Positions 1 through 8,009 are shown, counted from the stretch's first letter. The stretch: DNA of 14,911 nt from Candidatus Methanovirga meridionalis (GCA_031289325.1 JAITPS010000250.1:1-14911), one strand, 5' to 3'. Numbers and translations are program-made. Notes: generated by a model from the sequence alone, not told the origin.

Positions 1-320
1 AAAAGAAATAAGAATCTTAAAAAAGGCAATGGAAATGTGATAAAAATGGTTGAAAAAGTATGAAAATAGAAAAAGTTAATACTAATAAAAAAGAAAAAAA
101 GGTTTTTGGAAATTATCAATAAATCATTTTCTATATTTTAAAAAAATTCTATTTTTTAAAGTTAGAAAATTTATAATTTTCTATATTTTAAAATTTGGTT
201 CTTGACTATAAAAGATATTTATTTCCTATAAAAGATTCATATATTGCATTTTTAAGAAAAATTCCTAATTCTATGAATTAAATCCCAAACAATAAATAGA
301 CTTATGGAAAATTATATGAA
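1..320. other. AT-rich gene-free stretch upstream of the restriction-modification remnant
   Basis: No convincing gene is visible. The first 63 bases are open in one + frame and end in TGA, so they could be the tail of an upstream gene, but 20 codons are too few to judge. The sequence TTTTCTATATTTTAAAA occurs at about 127 and again 50 bp later. CTATAAAAGAT occurs twice exactly 20 bp apart (206-216 and 226-236). Both copies are TATA-box-like and lie about 90-115 bp upstream of the remnant gene, so either could be an archaeal box A, but base composition makes such matches common here. Confidence 0.4.
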
Positions 321-577
321 ATGGGTTTAGATGATATTTATGATAAGTCCACACCACCTAAAGAAACTAGTCGGCAAATGGGATCTAAATTTCAGTCATG
401 GATTAATAAAGGATTTTTAGGAGCAGATATTTTAGATACAAAGCAATTTTTAAAAACATCTGATAATGCAGTATTAAGAGGGAGTGATTCTAAACTTACC
501 TTACCTATTTAGAAAATAATGAGGATAAAATTATATTGAGTAGTTTAGTTTTAAGAGAATTTTTATATAGTGTTTAG
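321..577 (+). pseudogene. Decayed Type II restriction endonuclease: N-terminal piece joined out of frame to C-terminal piece
   Basis: The reading frame from 321 gives 63 residues, including STPPKETSRQMGSKFQSWI near the start and SDNAVLRGSDSKL near the end, and stops at 510-512. A second frame (494-577) continues with coding-like sequence (LENNEDKIILSSLVLREF) and stops at 575-577, overlapping the GTG start of the methyltransferase. The PPKExxRQxGxxFxxW pattern and the GSD segment resemble the N-termini of some Type II restriction enzymes as I remember them (possibly the Tsp45I-like group); no search was possible. The total is under 90 codons, against roughly 250-350 for such enzymes, and the expected catalytic middle is missing. 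The simplest reading is an internal deletion plus frameshift near the direct repeat CTTACCTTACC (495-505). The position immediately before a methyltransferase supports restriction-modification. An unrelated small gene cannot be excluded. Confidence 0.45.
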
Positions 578-1718
578 TGGTATAATGTTTTTAAAATATT
601 CAAATAAAAAATCTGAAGAGGATATACTTTTTAAAACACATTCTAACAATTTATTAGATAAAGACATAAATATTGATTTAGATAACATTTTAATTCATGG
701 TGAAAATCTTGAAGTATTAAAAAGTATGTTATATGACTTAAATTTAAAATCTAAGGTTGATTTAATTTATATAGATCCTCCGTTTTCTACAAAAAATGTA
801 TTTAAAATAAGTTCCAACAGGGCAAATACTATTAGTTCAAGTATTGACGATGAAATTGCATATAAAGACTCTTTAACTGGTTCTGATTTCATTGAATTCA
901 TAAGAGAACGATTGATATTATTAAAAGAGTTATTATCTGATAAAGGATCCATATATTTACATATAGATTATAAAATAGGACACTATGTAAAGGTGGTTAT
1001 GGATGAAATTTTTGGGTTTAATAATTTTAGAGGAGATATTGCAAGAATAAAATGCAATCCAAAAAATTTTAAAAGAAAAACTTATGGAAACATGAAAGAT
1101 TTAATTCTTTTTTATACAAAAACTAATAATTATACTTGGAATGAACCAAGAATACCTTTAAGTAAGGAAGATATTAAAAAATTATATAATAAAAAAGATG
1201 TAAATGGTGATAGATATACAACTGTACCATTACATGCTCCAGGAGAAACAAAAAATGGGGTCACAGGTGAAAGGTGGAAAGGTTTATATCCTCCAAAAGG
1301 AAGGCATTGGCGATGTAGTCCTGTTGAACTTGATAAGTTAGAAGATGAAGGGCTTATAGAGTGGTCTAAAAATGGTGTTCCTCGTAAAAAAGTATATGCA
1401 AAAGAAAAAATAAAAAAAGGAAAACTTTTACAAGATATTTGGAAGTATAAAGATCCACAATATCCAAAATATCCAACTGAAAAAAACAGTGAGCTTTTAG
1501 AACAAATTATAAAAACCTCATCCAATCCCAATGATTTAGTATTGGATTGTTTTTGTGGTTCAGGCACAACTTTAATTTCTGCACAAAACTTGAATCGTCG
1601 ATGGATTGGTATTGATGAATCTCAAAAAGCTATTGAAGTTACAAAAAAACGATTTTTTGAAATTCAAACAACTTTATTCAATACAAAGGCAAATTATAAA
1701 TTTTTTGACTTAAGTTGA
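570..1718 (+). CDS. Site-specific DNA methyltransferase, beta class (likely N6-adenine)
   Basis: This is an S-adenosylmethionine-dependent DNA methyltransferase of 382 aa. Catalytic motif IV is YIDPPF at residues 67-72 and the SAM-binding motif I is LDCFCGSGTT at about 325-334, followed by RRWIGIDES. Catalytic before SAM-binding is the beta-class order, as in M.HinfI and Type III Mod subunits. The roughly 250 residues between them should contain the target-recognition region. DPPF with this order suggests adenine methylation, although N4-cytosine cannot be excluded and the target sequence is not readable. The chosen start is GTG at 570, overlapping the end of the restriction-gene remnant by 8 bp; ATG at 585 is an alternative. 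No strong ribosome binding site precedes either, so translational coupling is plausible. Motifs look intact, so it probably acts as an orphan methyltransferase. Confidence 0.88.
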   Translation: MFSGIMFLKYSNKKSEEDILFKTHSNNLLDKDINIDLDNILIHGENLEVLKSMLYDLNLKSKVDLIYIDPPFSTKNVFKISSNRANTISSSIDDEIAYKDSLTGSDFIEFIRERLILLKELLSDKGSIYLHIDYKIGHYVKVVMDEIFGFNNFRGDIARIKCNPKNFKRKTYGNMKDLILFYTKTNNYTWNEPRIPLSKEDIKKLYNKKDVNGDRYTTVPLHAPGETKNGVTGERWKGLYPPKGRHWRCSPVELDKLEDEGLIEWSKNGVPRKKVYAKEKIKKGKLLQDIWKYKDPQYPKYPTEKNSELLEQIIKTSSNPNDLVLDCFCGSGTTLISAQNLNRRWIGIDESQKAIEVTKKRFFEIQTTLFNTKANYKFFDLS

Positions 1719-1866
1719 TAAAGCATATAATAGATGAAAAAATAAGTCAACTTTAAAATAACAGTTATAATGAATGTTAAAAGTGATATCATGATTATAA
1801 AATAAATTAAATTAAAATTATAAAATATAATATCTATTAAAAATAATATTAAAATTACAAAAGTAT

Positions 1867-1935
1867 GTAAATTTAAAATATAAAATCATGTAAATTTAAA
1901 ATATAAAATCATTTAAATTTAAAATATAGTAATTG
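1867..1935. repeat. 23-bp tandem repeat, three copies
   Basis: Three consecutive 23-bp units begin at 1867, 1890 and 1913, each built on TAAATTTAAAATATA. The third has diverged at its 3' side. An 18-bp direct duplication containing TAATTGTTAA follows immediately (about 1928-1960). The role is unknown; it is intergenic between the methyltransferase and the dispersed element. Confidence 0.8.
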
Positions 1936-2035
1936 TTAAAATATAATAATTGTTAAGATTAGTATTAAAATTGTAAAAGAAAAAAAATTTAAATAATACA
2001 ATAATCTTAATAAGTATATGATAGTCGTTATGGAA

Positions 2036-2396
2036 GGGTTCTTAAATTTTGAATGATAAATTTTTGTATTAAATTATTTAATTTCATAATATTAATTTAT
2101 AAAAATCTATAATTTTAAATTTTAATTAATATAAATATATTTTAGATAATATAAATATATTTTAATTAATATTTTTTAACAATATTTATTTTTAAAAAAA
2201 TTATTTATTAAAAACTTTATCGAATCCATTAATATAATTAAAAACTTTATTAAAATCACATAAATTATTTAATTTTAAATATTAATTTATAAAACTCTAT
2301 AACTTTAAATTTTAATTAATATAATTAATTTTAAATTAATATTTTTTAACAATATTTATTTTTTAAAAAAGTTATTTATTAAGAACTTTATCAAAA
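2036..2396 (+). repeat. Dispersed AT-rich element, copy 1 (right half duplicated)
   Basis: The left end reads ATGGAAGGGTTCTTAAATTTT and the right end TTATTTATTAAGAACTTTATC (to about 2396); GTTCTTAA and TTAAGAAC are inverted relative to each other. The inner part contains ATTAATTTATAAAAATCTAT and TAATATTTTTTAACAATATT, which recur in the other copies. The right half occurs twice, roughly 2070-2222 and 2262-2396, so this copy has an internal duplication of about 190 bp. No protein-coding potential is seen. Confidence 0.65.
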
Positions 2397-2400
2397 CTAA

Positions 2401-2490
2401 TATAATCATTTTATTAGTTAATATAAATTACATTATCATTTTATTAGTTAATATAAGTTACATTATCATTTTATTAGTTAATATAAATTT
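2401..2490 (+). repeat. 30-bp tandem repeat, three copies, just upstream of asd
   Basis: Exact 30-bp periods start at 2401, 2431 and 2461. Each contains ATTTTATTAGTTAATATAA with only a few substitutions between copies. The TTAATATAA part resembles an archaeal box A, so asd may have three tandem promoter-like units. The last copy ends 61 bp before the asd ATG, which would give a transcript leader of about 30-45 nt if its box is used. Promoter function is inference. Confidence 0.8.
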
Positions 2491-2551
2491 TAATTTGTAA
2501 TAAATAATTGGAAATAATCATTTATGTATAAAAAAATATGATGGTGGGAAA

Positions 2552-3601
2552 ATGATAAAAGTTGGAGTGCTTGGTGCAACAGGAATGGTAGGACAAAGAT
2601 TTATTGAAATTCTTGATAAACATCCAGATTTTGATATTTCTACATTAACTGCTTCTTCAAGATCAGCAGGTAAAAGATATGATGATGCTACAACATGGTA
2701 TCTTGAGAATTCTATGCCTGAATCTGTTAAAGATATTATTGTGAGTGAAACTGATCCAAAGGCAATAGATAATAATGTGGAAATTCTCTTTTCTTCTCTT
2801 CCAACTGATTTTGCAAAAATTGTAGAACCTAAATTCGGTGAAAATTTTATTGTAGCATCTAATGCAAGTGCCATGCGTATGGTAGATGATATACCTCTTG
2901 TTATACCAGAAGTAAATCCTGAATTTTTAGATTTAGTTGAAGTTCAGCAGAAAAATAGAGGATGGAATGGTTTTATTGTTACAAATCCAAATTGTTCCAC
3001 TATTGCTTTAGCTTTAACTTTAAAACCTATTCATGATAATTATAACATTAATAGAGTTTATGTTTCAACTATGCAAGCAGTTTCTGGTGCAGGTTATAAT
3101 GGTGTTCCATCTATGGCAATTGTAGATAATTTAGTTCCATTTATCAGTGGAGAAGAAGAAAAAATGGAAAGTGAAACTTTACATCTTCTTGGAACAATCA
3201 ATGATGGTAAAATTAAAGATGCTGATTTTAATTTAAGTGCATCATGTAATAGAGTAGCTGTTTTAGATGGGCATACTGAATCTGTTTTCATTGAACTTGA
3301 TGATGATATTAATACTTTAGATTTAAAAAATAAAATGTCTAATTTTAAAGGTTTACCACAAAAACTTAATCTTTTCTCAGCCCCTAAAAATCCTGTCATT
3401 GTCACTGAGGAGGAAAATCGTCCTCAACCTCGTATGGATAGAAATGCTGGAAATGGAATGAGTGTTACTGTGGGAAGACTTAGAAAAGATAAGGCTTTTA
3501 ATAACAGTTTTAAATATACTTTAGTTGGACATAATACAATTCGTGGAGCCGCTGGAGCTTCAATTTTAAATGCAGAATTAATTGTTAAAGAATTACTTTA
3601 A
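2552..3601 (+). CDS. asd: Aspartate-semialdehyde dehydrogenase
   Basis: The enzyme reduces aspartyl-4-phosphate to L-aspartate 4-semialdehyde with NADPH, in the cytoplasm. This is the branch point toward lysine, threonine, methionine and, in methanogens, homocysteine. The 349-aa length is normal for the archaeal/fungal-type enzyme. The N-terminal nucleotide-binding motif is GATGMVG (8-14). The active-site cysteine is C148 in TNPNCST, and a histidine in the expected base position is H241 in LDGHTES. The start is ATG at 2552, preceded by a GGTGGG ribosome binding site 4-5 bp upstream. It stands apart from other lysine-pathway genes in this window; the next + gene is an unrelated coiled-coil protein. 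Its product is the proposed substrate of the DUF39 protein at 9610-10860. Three promoter-like 30-bp repeats lie upstream. Confidence 0.96.
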   Translation: MIKVGVLGATGMVGQRFIEILDKHPDFDISTLTASSRSAGKRYDDATTWYLENSMPESVKDIIVSETDPKAIDNNVEILFSSLPTDFAKIVEPKFGENFIVASNASAMRMVDDIPLVIPEVNPEFLDLVEVQQKNRGWNGFIVTNPNCSTIALALTLKPIHDNYNINRVYVSTMQAVSGAGYNGVPSMAIVDNLVPFISGEEEKMESETLHLLGTINDGKIKDADFNLSASCNRVAVLDGHTESVFIELDDDINTLDLKNKMSNFKGLPQKLNLFSAPKNPVIVTEEENRPQPRMDRNAGNGMSVTVGRLRKDKAFNNSFKYTLVGHNTIRGAAGASILNAELIVKELL

Positions 3602-3664
3602 ATTCATGAATAAATTGCTTTAAATTCGTGAATAAATTATTTTAAATTCGTGAATAAATTACTT
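3599..3664 (+). repeat. 22-bp tandem repeat, three copies, beginning in the asd stop codon
   Basis: TAAATTC(A/G)TGAATAAATT recurs with a 22-bp period at 3599, 3621 and 3643. The first TAA is the asd stop codon, and a partial fourth copy follows. The preceding codons (ATTACTT) also reappear at the end of the array, so the duplicated segment apparently included the last codons of asd. Confidence 0.8.
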
Positions 3665-3690
3665 TAAATAATAATTATTGGGGAGATAAC

Positions 3691-5028
3691 ATGGTATCTA
3701 TGGTGGATGATAAAGAAAAGTTTGAAAAGATTATTAAATCTTGTTTATTAGAAATTAATAGCCTTAAATCAGACTTAATTAAAGTTCAAAATGAAAATAA
3801 CTTTTTAAAGGATGATAAAAACATAGATACATTTAAAAATATTATCAAAAACAAAGAAGACGAGATTTCTGAATTAAAAAATCTTTTAAATGAATCAAAA
3901 AAGATTATATCTGATAAACAATCCATTGTTAATGAGAAAAACAGTAAAATTCAAGAACTAATGGATTTTCAATCCTCTGTTAATGAAATTAGAGATGGGC
4001 TTAAAAATGATATCAACCAATTTAAATCTGATGAATTAGAGAAAAGTCATTTTGATTTGAAAGAAACATTATCCATTAATTTAGAAAAGGATAAGTTAAT
4101 AAATGAATATTTAAATGAAATTGAAGAGTATAAATCTAAAATTAGTAAACTTGAAGATAATTCTTATTATGAAAAATTTTTAGATATTCAAAAAGAACTT
4201 GAATCTAAAAATAAAATAATTGAAGAACTTAAATCAAATAGTAACAATGAAAACATGAATGAATCTATTAAAAACGAATTAAATTCTAAAATCATTGAAA
4301 TTGATAATCTTTCATCTGAAATTAATGAGAGTAAAGAGATTATTAATAGTTACAAAATAGAAATTAATCAGCATAAAGAACTTATTAATCAATATGAAAC
4401 AGAAATTAATGATTATAAATTTAAAATAAAGGAATATGACTCTGAGATGGATAATTACAAAGCGGATTCAAATATTAATAAAGAACTTAATTCAAAAATA
4501 AAAGAACTCCATGCTTTTATTAACATGAAAAACATTGAATTAGGTGAAATTAAAGATAAAATAACAAGTTATGAAGATAAAATAAACTTTTTAAAAGAAG
4601 AAGTTGAAGGTTCAAATAATATTATTTCACAAAAAGATAAGGAAATCATTGCTTTAGAGAAGCAGGTTGCCATCACTGAAAATAAATTGGAATTTTCTAA
4701 AAAAGATGCTGAATCTTTAAAAAATAGCTTATATGAGAAAGAGAAAGTAATTAAAACTTTAGAAAATAATCTTAATATTAAAGAAAGCAGTTTAAATAAT
4801 TTACAAACGGAATTAAAGAATAGGGAAATTTTTATTAATACTTTAGAAACTAAAGTCTCTGAAAATAAAAATGAACTTAAAGATTTAGAAGAAAACATGG
4901 ATTATAGAGAGAAATTCAATGAGTTATCCACACAATTAAAGGAACAAAATGATAAAATTGAGAGATTAAAACATCTTAAAACATTGGTAAAGGACTTTGA
5001 TATGGATTATAAAAATAATAATGAATGA
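3691..5028 (+). CDS. Long coiled-coil protein of unknown function
   Basis: The 445-aa product is almost entirely predicted helix rich in E, K, N, S, I and L, with heptad-like spacing of hydrophobic residues from about residue 10 to the end. There is one cysteine near the N-terminus (CLLEIN), and no signal peptide, membrane segment or globular enzymatic motif. A region at roughly 200-260 repeats an I/L-N-x-Y/H-K-x-E-I-N pattern, suggesting short internal duplications. The start is ATG at 3691 with GGGGAG five bases upstream; a second ATG lies three codons later. It has the asd orientation and lies 89 bp downstream, so co-transcription is possible. SMC- or Rad50-like similarity would come from the coiled coil alone, because no ATPase head is present. 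A structural or scaffold role is a guess. Confidence 0.82.
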   Translation: MVSMVDDKEKFEKIIKSCLLEINSLKSDLIKVQNENNFLKDDKNIDTFKNIIKNKEDEISELKNLLNESKKIISDKQSIVNEKNSKIQELMDFQSSVNEIRDGLKNDINQFKSDELEKSHFDLKETLSINLEKDKLINEYLNEIEEYKSKISKLEDNSYYEKFLDIQKELESKNKIIEELKSNSNNENMNESIKNELNSKIIEIDNLSSEINESKEIINSYKIEINQHKELINQYETEINDYKFKIKEYDSEMDNYKADSNINKELNSKIKELHAFINMKNIELGEIKDKITSYEDKINFLKEEVEGSNNIISQKDKEIIALEKQVAITENKLEFSKKDAESLKNSLYEKEKVIKTLENNLNIKESSLNNLQTELKNREIFINTLETKVSENKNELKDLEENMDYREKFNELSTQLKEQNDKIERLKHLKTLVKDFDMDYKNNNE

Positions 5029-5069
5029 TTTTAATTAATTATAGTGTATGAAATAATGTTTTTAAGTAC

Positions 5070-5241
5070 AGAAAAACTTCGTTTTTCTAATTGAAATAAA
5101 AAATTTCAATACAGAAAAGCTTTCAAATTTTCTAACTTTAAAAAATAGAAAATTTTTTAAAATAAATAAAATCTTTCAGATTTGTTATCGAAGATAATTT
5201 AAATATCTAAGATGCCATGTTTCTAATTGAACAAGTTCAAT
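5070..5241 (+). other. String of short perfect hairpins downstream of the coiled-coil gene
   Basis: Consecutive inverted repeats start 42 bp after the stop codon. AGAAAAAC/GTTTTTCT has a TTC loop (5070-5088). ATTGAAAT/ATTTCAAT has a 5-nt loop (5090-5110). AGAAAA/TTTTCT spans 5113-5133. TTTAAAAAAT/ATTTTTTAAA has loop AGAAA (5137-5161). AAATCT/AGATTT has loop TTC (5169-5183). TTATC/GATAA has loop GAA (5185-5197). ATTGAAC/GTTCAAT spans 5226-5241. The blocks at 5068 and 5111 both begin ACAGAAAA, so the first two hairpin pairs look like diverged duplicates. The first may terminate the coiled-coil transcript; the rest could be an RNA or DNA-structure element. No protein-coding potential is seen. 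Confidence 0.6.
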
Positions 5242-5288
5242 AATGAAGTTTTTAAAAATGATAATAATTATTAAATTTTTATAGTGAG

Positions 5289-5540
5289 TTTGATAAAGTT
5301 CTTAATAAATAACTTTTTTAAAAATAAATATTATTAAATATTATTAAAAAATATTAATTTAAAATTATTTATATTAATTAAAATAAATTTATATTATTTA
5401 AAATTTAAAATTATAGATTTTCATGAAATAATATTAAGAATTAAATAATATTAAGAATTAAATAATATTAAGAATTAAATAATATTTAAAATTAAATAAT
5501 TTAATAAAAAAATTTATCATTTCAAAATTTAAGAACTTTT
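5289..5540 (-). repeat. Dispersed AT-rich element, copy 2 (inverted)
   Basis: Read on the - strand, this copy starts ATGGAAAAGTTCTTAAATTTT (right edge about 5540) and ends TTATTTATTAAGAACTTTATC (left edge 5291). The 11-bp sequences AAAGTTCTTAA at 5295-5305 and TTAAGAACTTT at 5529-5539 are perfect inverted repeats. This is the most compact copy, at about 250 bp, and gives the clearest view of both ends. It contains a 17-bp tandem array. Confidence 0.68.
5426..5494. repeat. 17-bp tandem repeat inside element copy 2
   Basis: Units of AAATAATATTAAGAATT begin at 5426, 5443 and 5460, followed by a partial and diverged copy from 5477. The array replaces a segment that is a single copy in the other elements, so it is probably a local expansion. 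Confidence 0.8.
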
Positions 5541-5762
5541 CCATAATGAATATAATTTGAAATTTTTAAAAATAAGATTATATATTTGTTATTACTTTTT
5601 TAGAAAAAACATTTAAAAGTCTATTCATTTAAATATGGTAATTAAGGAAAAATTATTAAATTTTAAAAAATTTTTCATAATAAGAATTATCTTCAAATTT
5701 ATTATGATAATTTTTTTATTAAATTATTCAATCTTATTGATTTATTATGAGGGATTAATAAC

Positions 5763-7412
5763 ATGGAAGAGGATATTATGAATAGATTATCTTTAGGTGT
5801 AGCTGAATTCAATGGTTTAATAGAACAGAATAAGATTTATGTTGATAAGACGAGATTTATAAAGAAAATGATGGATCAAGGCAGAAAATATTATTTTCTT
5901 TCACGCCCAAGAAGATTTGGTAAAACATTACTTGTTTCAACTTTTGAAAATTTTTTTAAAGGAAACAAGAAATTATTTAAAGATACTTATATTTATGATA
6001 ATTGGGATTGGAGTGAAAAATATCCTGTATTGAGAATATCTATGAATAATTTATTAAGTAGTAGTTTGGAAGAATTAAAAGAAGATATTTTATTGATGGT
6101 TGAAAATATTGCTAAAAAAAATAATATTGAATTAAGTGAAAGAGGATCCTATGTACTTAAGTTCAATGAATTAATTGAAGGGTTATCAAAACTTAGTAGC
6201 ACTAATGAGATTGTTGTTTTAATTGATGAATATGATGCACCTATAACAGATAACATAACAAATACTAAGGTAGCTGATGAAAACAGGGAAATATTACAAA
6301 ATTTTTATAATGTTTTAAAAAATGCAGAGAAGTATATCAAATTTGTTTTTGTTACAGGTATTAGTAAATTTACAAAGACATCAGTATTTTCTAAATTTAA
6401 TAACTTAACTGAACTTAGTTTACATGATGAATATTCTACTATTTGTGGTATAACTCATGAAGAATTGAAAAAATATTATAAAGACCATATACAATTCATG
6501 GCTCGTGAAAATAATTACACTTATGAAGAGACTTTAGAGAAGTTTGATTTTTTCTATGATGGATATAGTTGGGATGGAGTGAATAATGTTTTCAATCCTA
6601 ACTCAACTCTTCGTGCATTGGATGAAAAAAAATTTTTAAGTTTTTGGTTTTCAACTGGAACACCAGGTTTCATAGCTGAAATATTTAAAAAAAGAAAAAT
6701 AACTGAAAACTACTTTAAACCAACAGTATTAAAAGCTACGGAGTTGGATGCAATTGATCCAGATAATATTAATGGAACAGCATTACTTTTTCAATCAGGT
6801 TACTTAACAATTGAAAAAAAGATTTTTAAAAATAATATTATGGAGTATTGTCTTAGAATTCCTAATTTTGAGGTTGAACAGGCTTATAAGGATAATCTTA
6901 CAAATATCTATCTATGTGATGTTAAAGATGAATTTGATAATCTTCAAAAGGACATGTGGGATTGGATTAGAAATGGTGACTGTGATAAGTTAGCTAAAAA
7001 ATTAAAAATAAAACTTTCAAGATTACCATTAACTCTTAGATTAAGTAAAGAAAACACTGAGAAATGGAAGTTATATTCAGCTATTTTTTTAACTTGGTTA
7101 GATGAGATGGGTATGAGAATAGATGGAGAAAAAACCATAAGTCATGGGATAATCGATACAGTCCTTGAAGAAAATGATGACCATATAGCTATTGTTGAGA
7201 TCAAATATAGTGAAAACCCAAATAAATCATTAAATTCATTAATTAATGAAAGTTTTAAACAAATCCATGAAAAAGAATATTACCTACCTTATGAAGATAG
7301 TGATGTTTCCTTAATAGCCTTAGCATTTAAAGACAGACAAATTAAAAATGGAACAATAACCGATGTAAAGTGTAAAATAGAGAAATGGAATCAAAAGGAA
7401 TGCTTTAAGTAA
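5763..7412 (+). CDS. AAA-ATPase-like protein with C-terminal PD-(D/E)XK nuclease-like domain
   Basis: The 549-aa protein has the layout of a family widespread in gut bacteria and methanogens whose function is unknown (AAA-ATPase_like plus PDDEXK_9). The N-terminal signature IYVDKTRFI is at 25-33. A Walker-A-like segment SRPRRFGKTLL is at 47-57 and a Walker B, VVLIDEYDAPI, at 151-161. The C-terminus carries a nuclease-fold pattern, D465 then VEIKY with E479 and K481, followed by FKQIHEKEYY. All key residues appear intact. ATG at 5763 has GAGGG nine bases upstream; ATG at 5778 is an alternative and matches the usual N-terminus (MNRLSLGV). It stands alone, and its stop codon lies two bases from the 3' end of the convergent tRNA-Ala gene. 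Defence or selfish-element roles are often suspected for this family but not shown. Confidence 0.88.
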   Translation: MEEDIMNRLSLGVAEFNGLIEQNKIYVDKTRFIKKMMDQGRKYYFLSRPRRFGKTLLVSTFENFFKGNKKLFKDTYIYDNWDWSEKYPVLRISMNNLLSSSLEELKEDILLMVENIAKKNNIELSERGSYVLKFNELIEGLSKLSSTNEIVVLIDEYDAPITDNITNTKVADENREILQNFYNVLKNAEKYIKFVFVTGISKFTKTSVFSKFNNLTELSLHDEYSTICGITHEELKKYYKDHIQFMARENNYTYEETLEKFDFFYDGYSWDGVNNVFNPNSTLRALDEKKFLSFWFSTGTPGFIAEIFKKRKITENYFKPTVLKATELDAIDPDNINGTALLFQSGYLTIEKKIFKNNIMEYCLRIPNFEVEQAYKDNLTNIYLCDVKDEFDNLQKDMWDWIRNGDCDKLAKKLKIKLSRLPLTLRLSKENTEKWKLYSAIFLTWLDEMGMRIDGEKTISHGIIDTVLEENDDHIAIVEIKYSENPNKSLNSLINESFKQIHEKEYYLPYEDSDVSLIALAFKDRQIKNGTITDVKCKIEKWNQKECFK

Positions 7413-7414
7413 AA

Positions 7415-7487
<73 letters not shown>

Positions 7488-7530
7488 ATATAAGATAATT
7501 ATTTTTTTTATTAAACAGATTAAATAATGA

Positions 7531-7620
7531 AATTTTATATCATAAGAAATTTTATATCAAAATTTTATATCATAAGAAATTTTACATCAAAATTTTATAT
7601 CATAAGAAATTTTACACCAT
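7531..7620 (-). repeat. 30-bp tandem repeat, three copies, upstream of tRNA-Ala
   Basis: Three exact-length units begin at 7531, 7561 and 7591, each starting AATTTTATATCATAAGAAAT on the + strand and differing by one to three bases. On the - strand, which is the tRNA direction, each carries ATATAAAATT, a box-A-like sequence. Its length and copy number match the array before asd, but the sequence is unrelated. Confidence 0.85.
7533..7540 (-). promoter_or_regulatory. Candidate box A (TATA box) for tRNA-Ala
   Basis: ATATAAAA on the - strand lies 46-53 bp upstream of the mature tRNA start. With the usual 25-bp spacing the transcript would start near 7510 and carry a leader of about 20 nt for RNase P to remove. 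Two more copies of the same box lie 30 and 60 bp further upstream. The AT-rich background makes this tentative. Confidence 0.35.
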
Positions 7621-7690
7621 AAATATTAAATCTTTAATTATATTTATTAAGAAAAAGTTCTTAAAAAAAGTTCTTAAATTTTAGAATGAT

Positions 7691-7740
7691 AATTTTAAAG
7701 TAATAAATTTTAAAGTAATAAATTTTAAAGTAATAAATTT
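7691..7740. repeat. 15-bp tandem repeat, three copies, inside element copy 3
   Basis: AATTTTAAAGTAATA occurs at 7691, 7706 and 7721 without mismatch, followed by AATTT. It sits where the other copies have the single sequence TGATAAATTTTT, so it is a local expansion at that point. Confidence 0.82.
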
Positions 7741-8009
7741 TTTTTATTAAATTATTTAATTTTAAATATTAATTTATAAAAATCCATAATTTTAAATATT
7801 AATTTATAAAAATCTATAATTTTAAATTTTAAATAGTATAAATATATTTTAATTAATATAACTAATTTTAAATTAACATTATTTAATAATACTCATTTTT
7901 AAAAAAATTATTATTTTTAAAAAAATTATTTATTAAGAACTTTATCAAAGCTACTATAATATAAATAATTTTTAATTAATATCTTTTAATAATATTTATT
8001 TTTAAAAAA

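Larger units (their letters stand above)
1719..2551. other. 833-bp AT-rich gap without a gene
   Basis: No coding region is supported on either strand. The gap holds a 23-bp triplicate (about 1867), one copy of the dispersed terminal-inverted-repeat element (2036-2396) and a 30-bp triplicate (2401-2490) leading into asd. A short inverted repeat, AAGTTGA (1712-1718) and TCAACTT (1747-1753), starts in the last codons of the methyltransferase and could form a weak hairpin with a long loop. Confidence 0.6.

Noticed and set aside
60..122. 20-codon open frame MKIEKVNTNKK...
   Set aside because: It is too short and lysine-rich in an A-rich background, with no ribosome binding site, so it is expected by chance.
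1130..1567. 145-codon open frame antisense to the methyltransferase
   Set aside because: It is a shadow of the real gene, whose DPPF and CFCGSGTT motifs lie on the + strand. The other open frames antisense to asd, the coiled-coil gene, thiI and the DUF39 gene were dismissed for the same reason.
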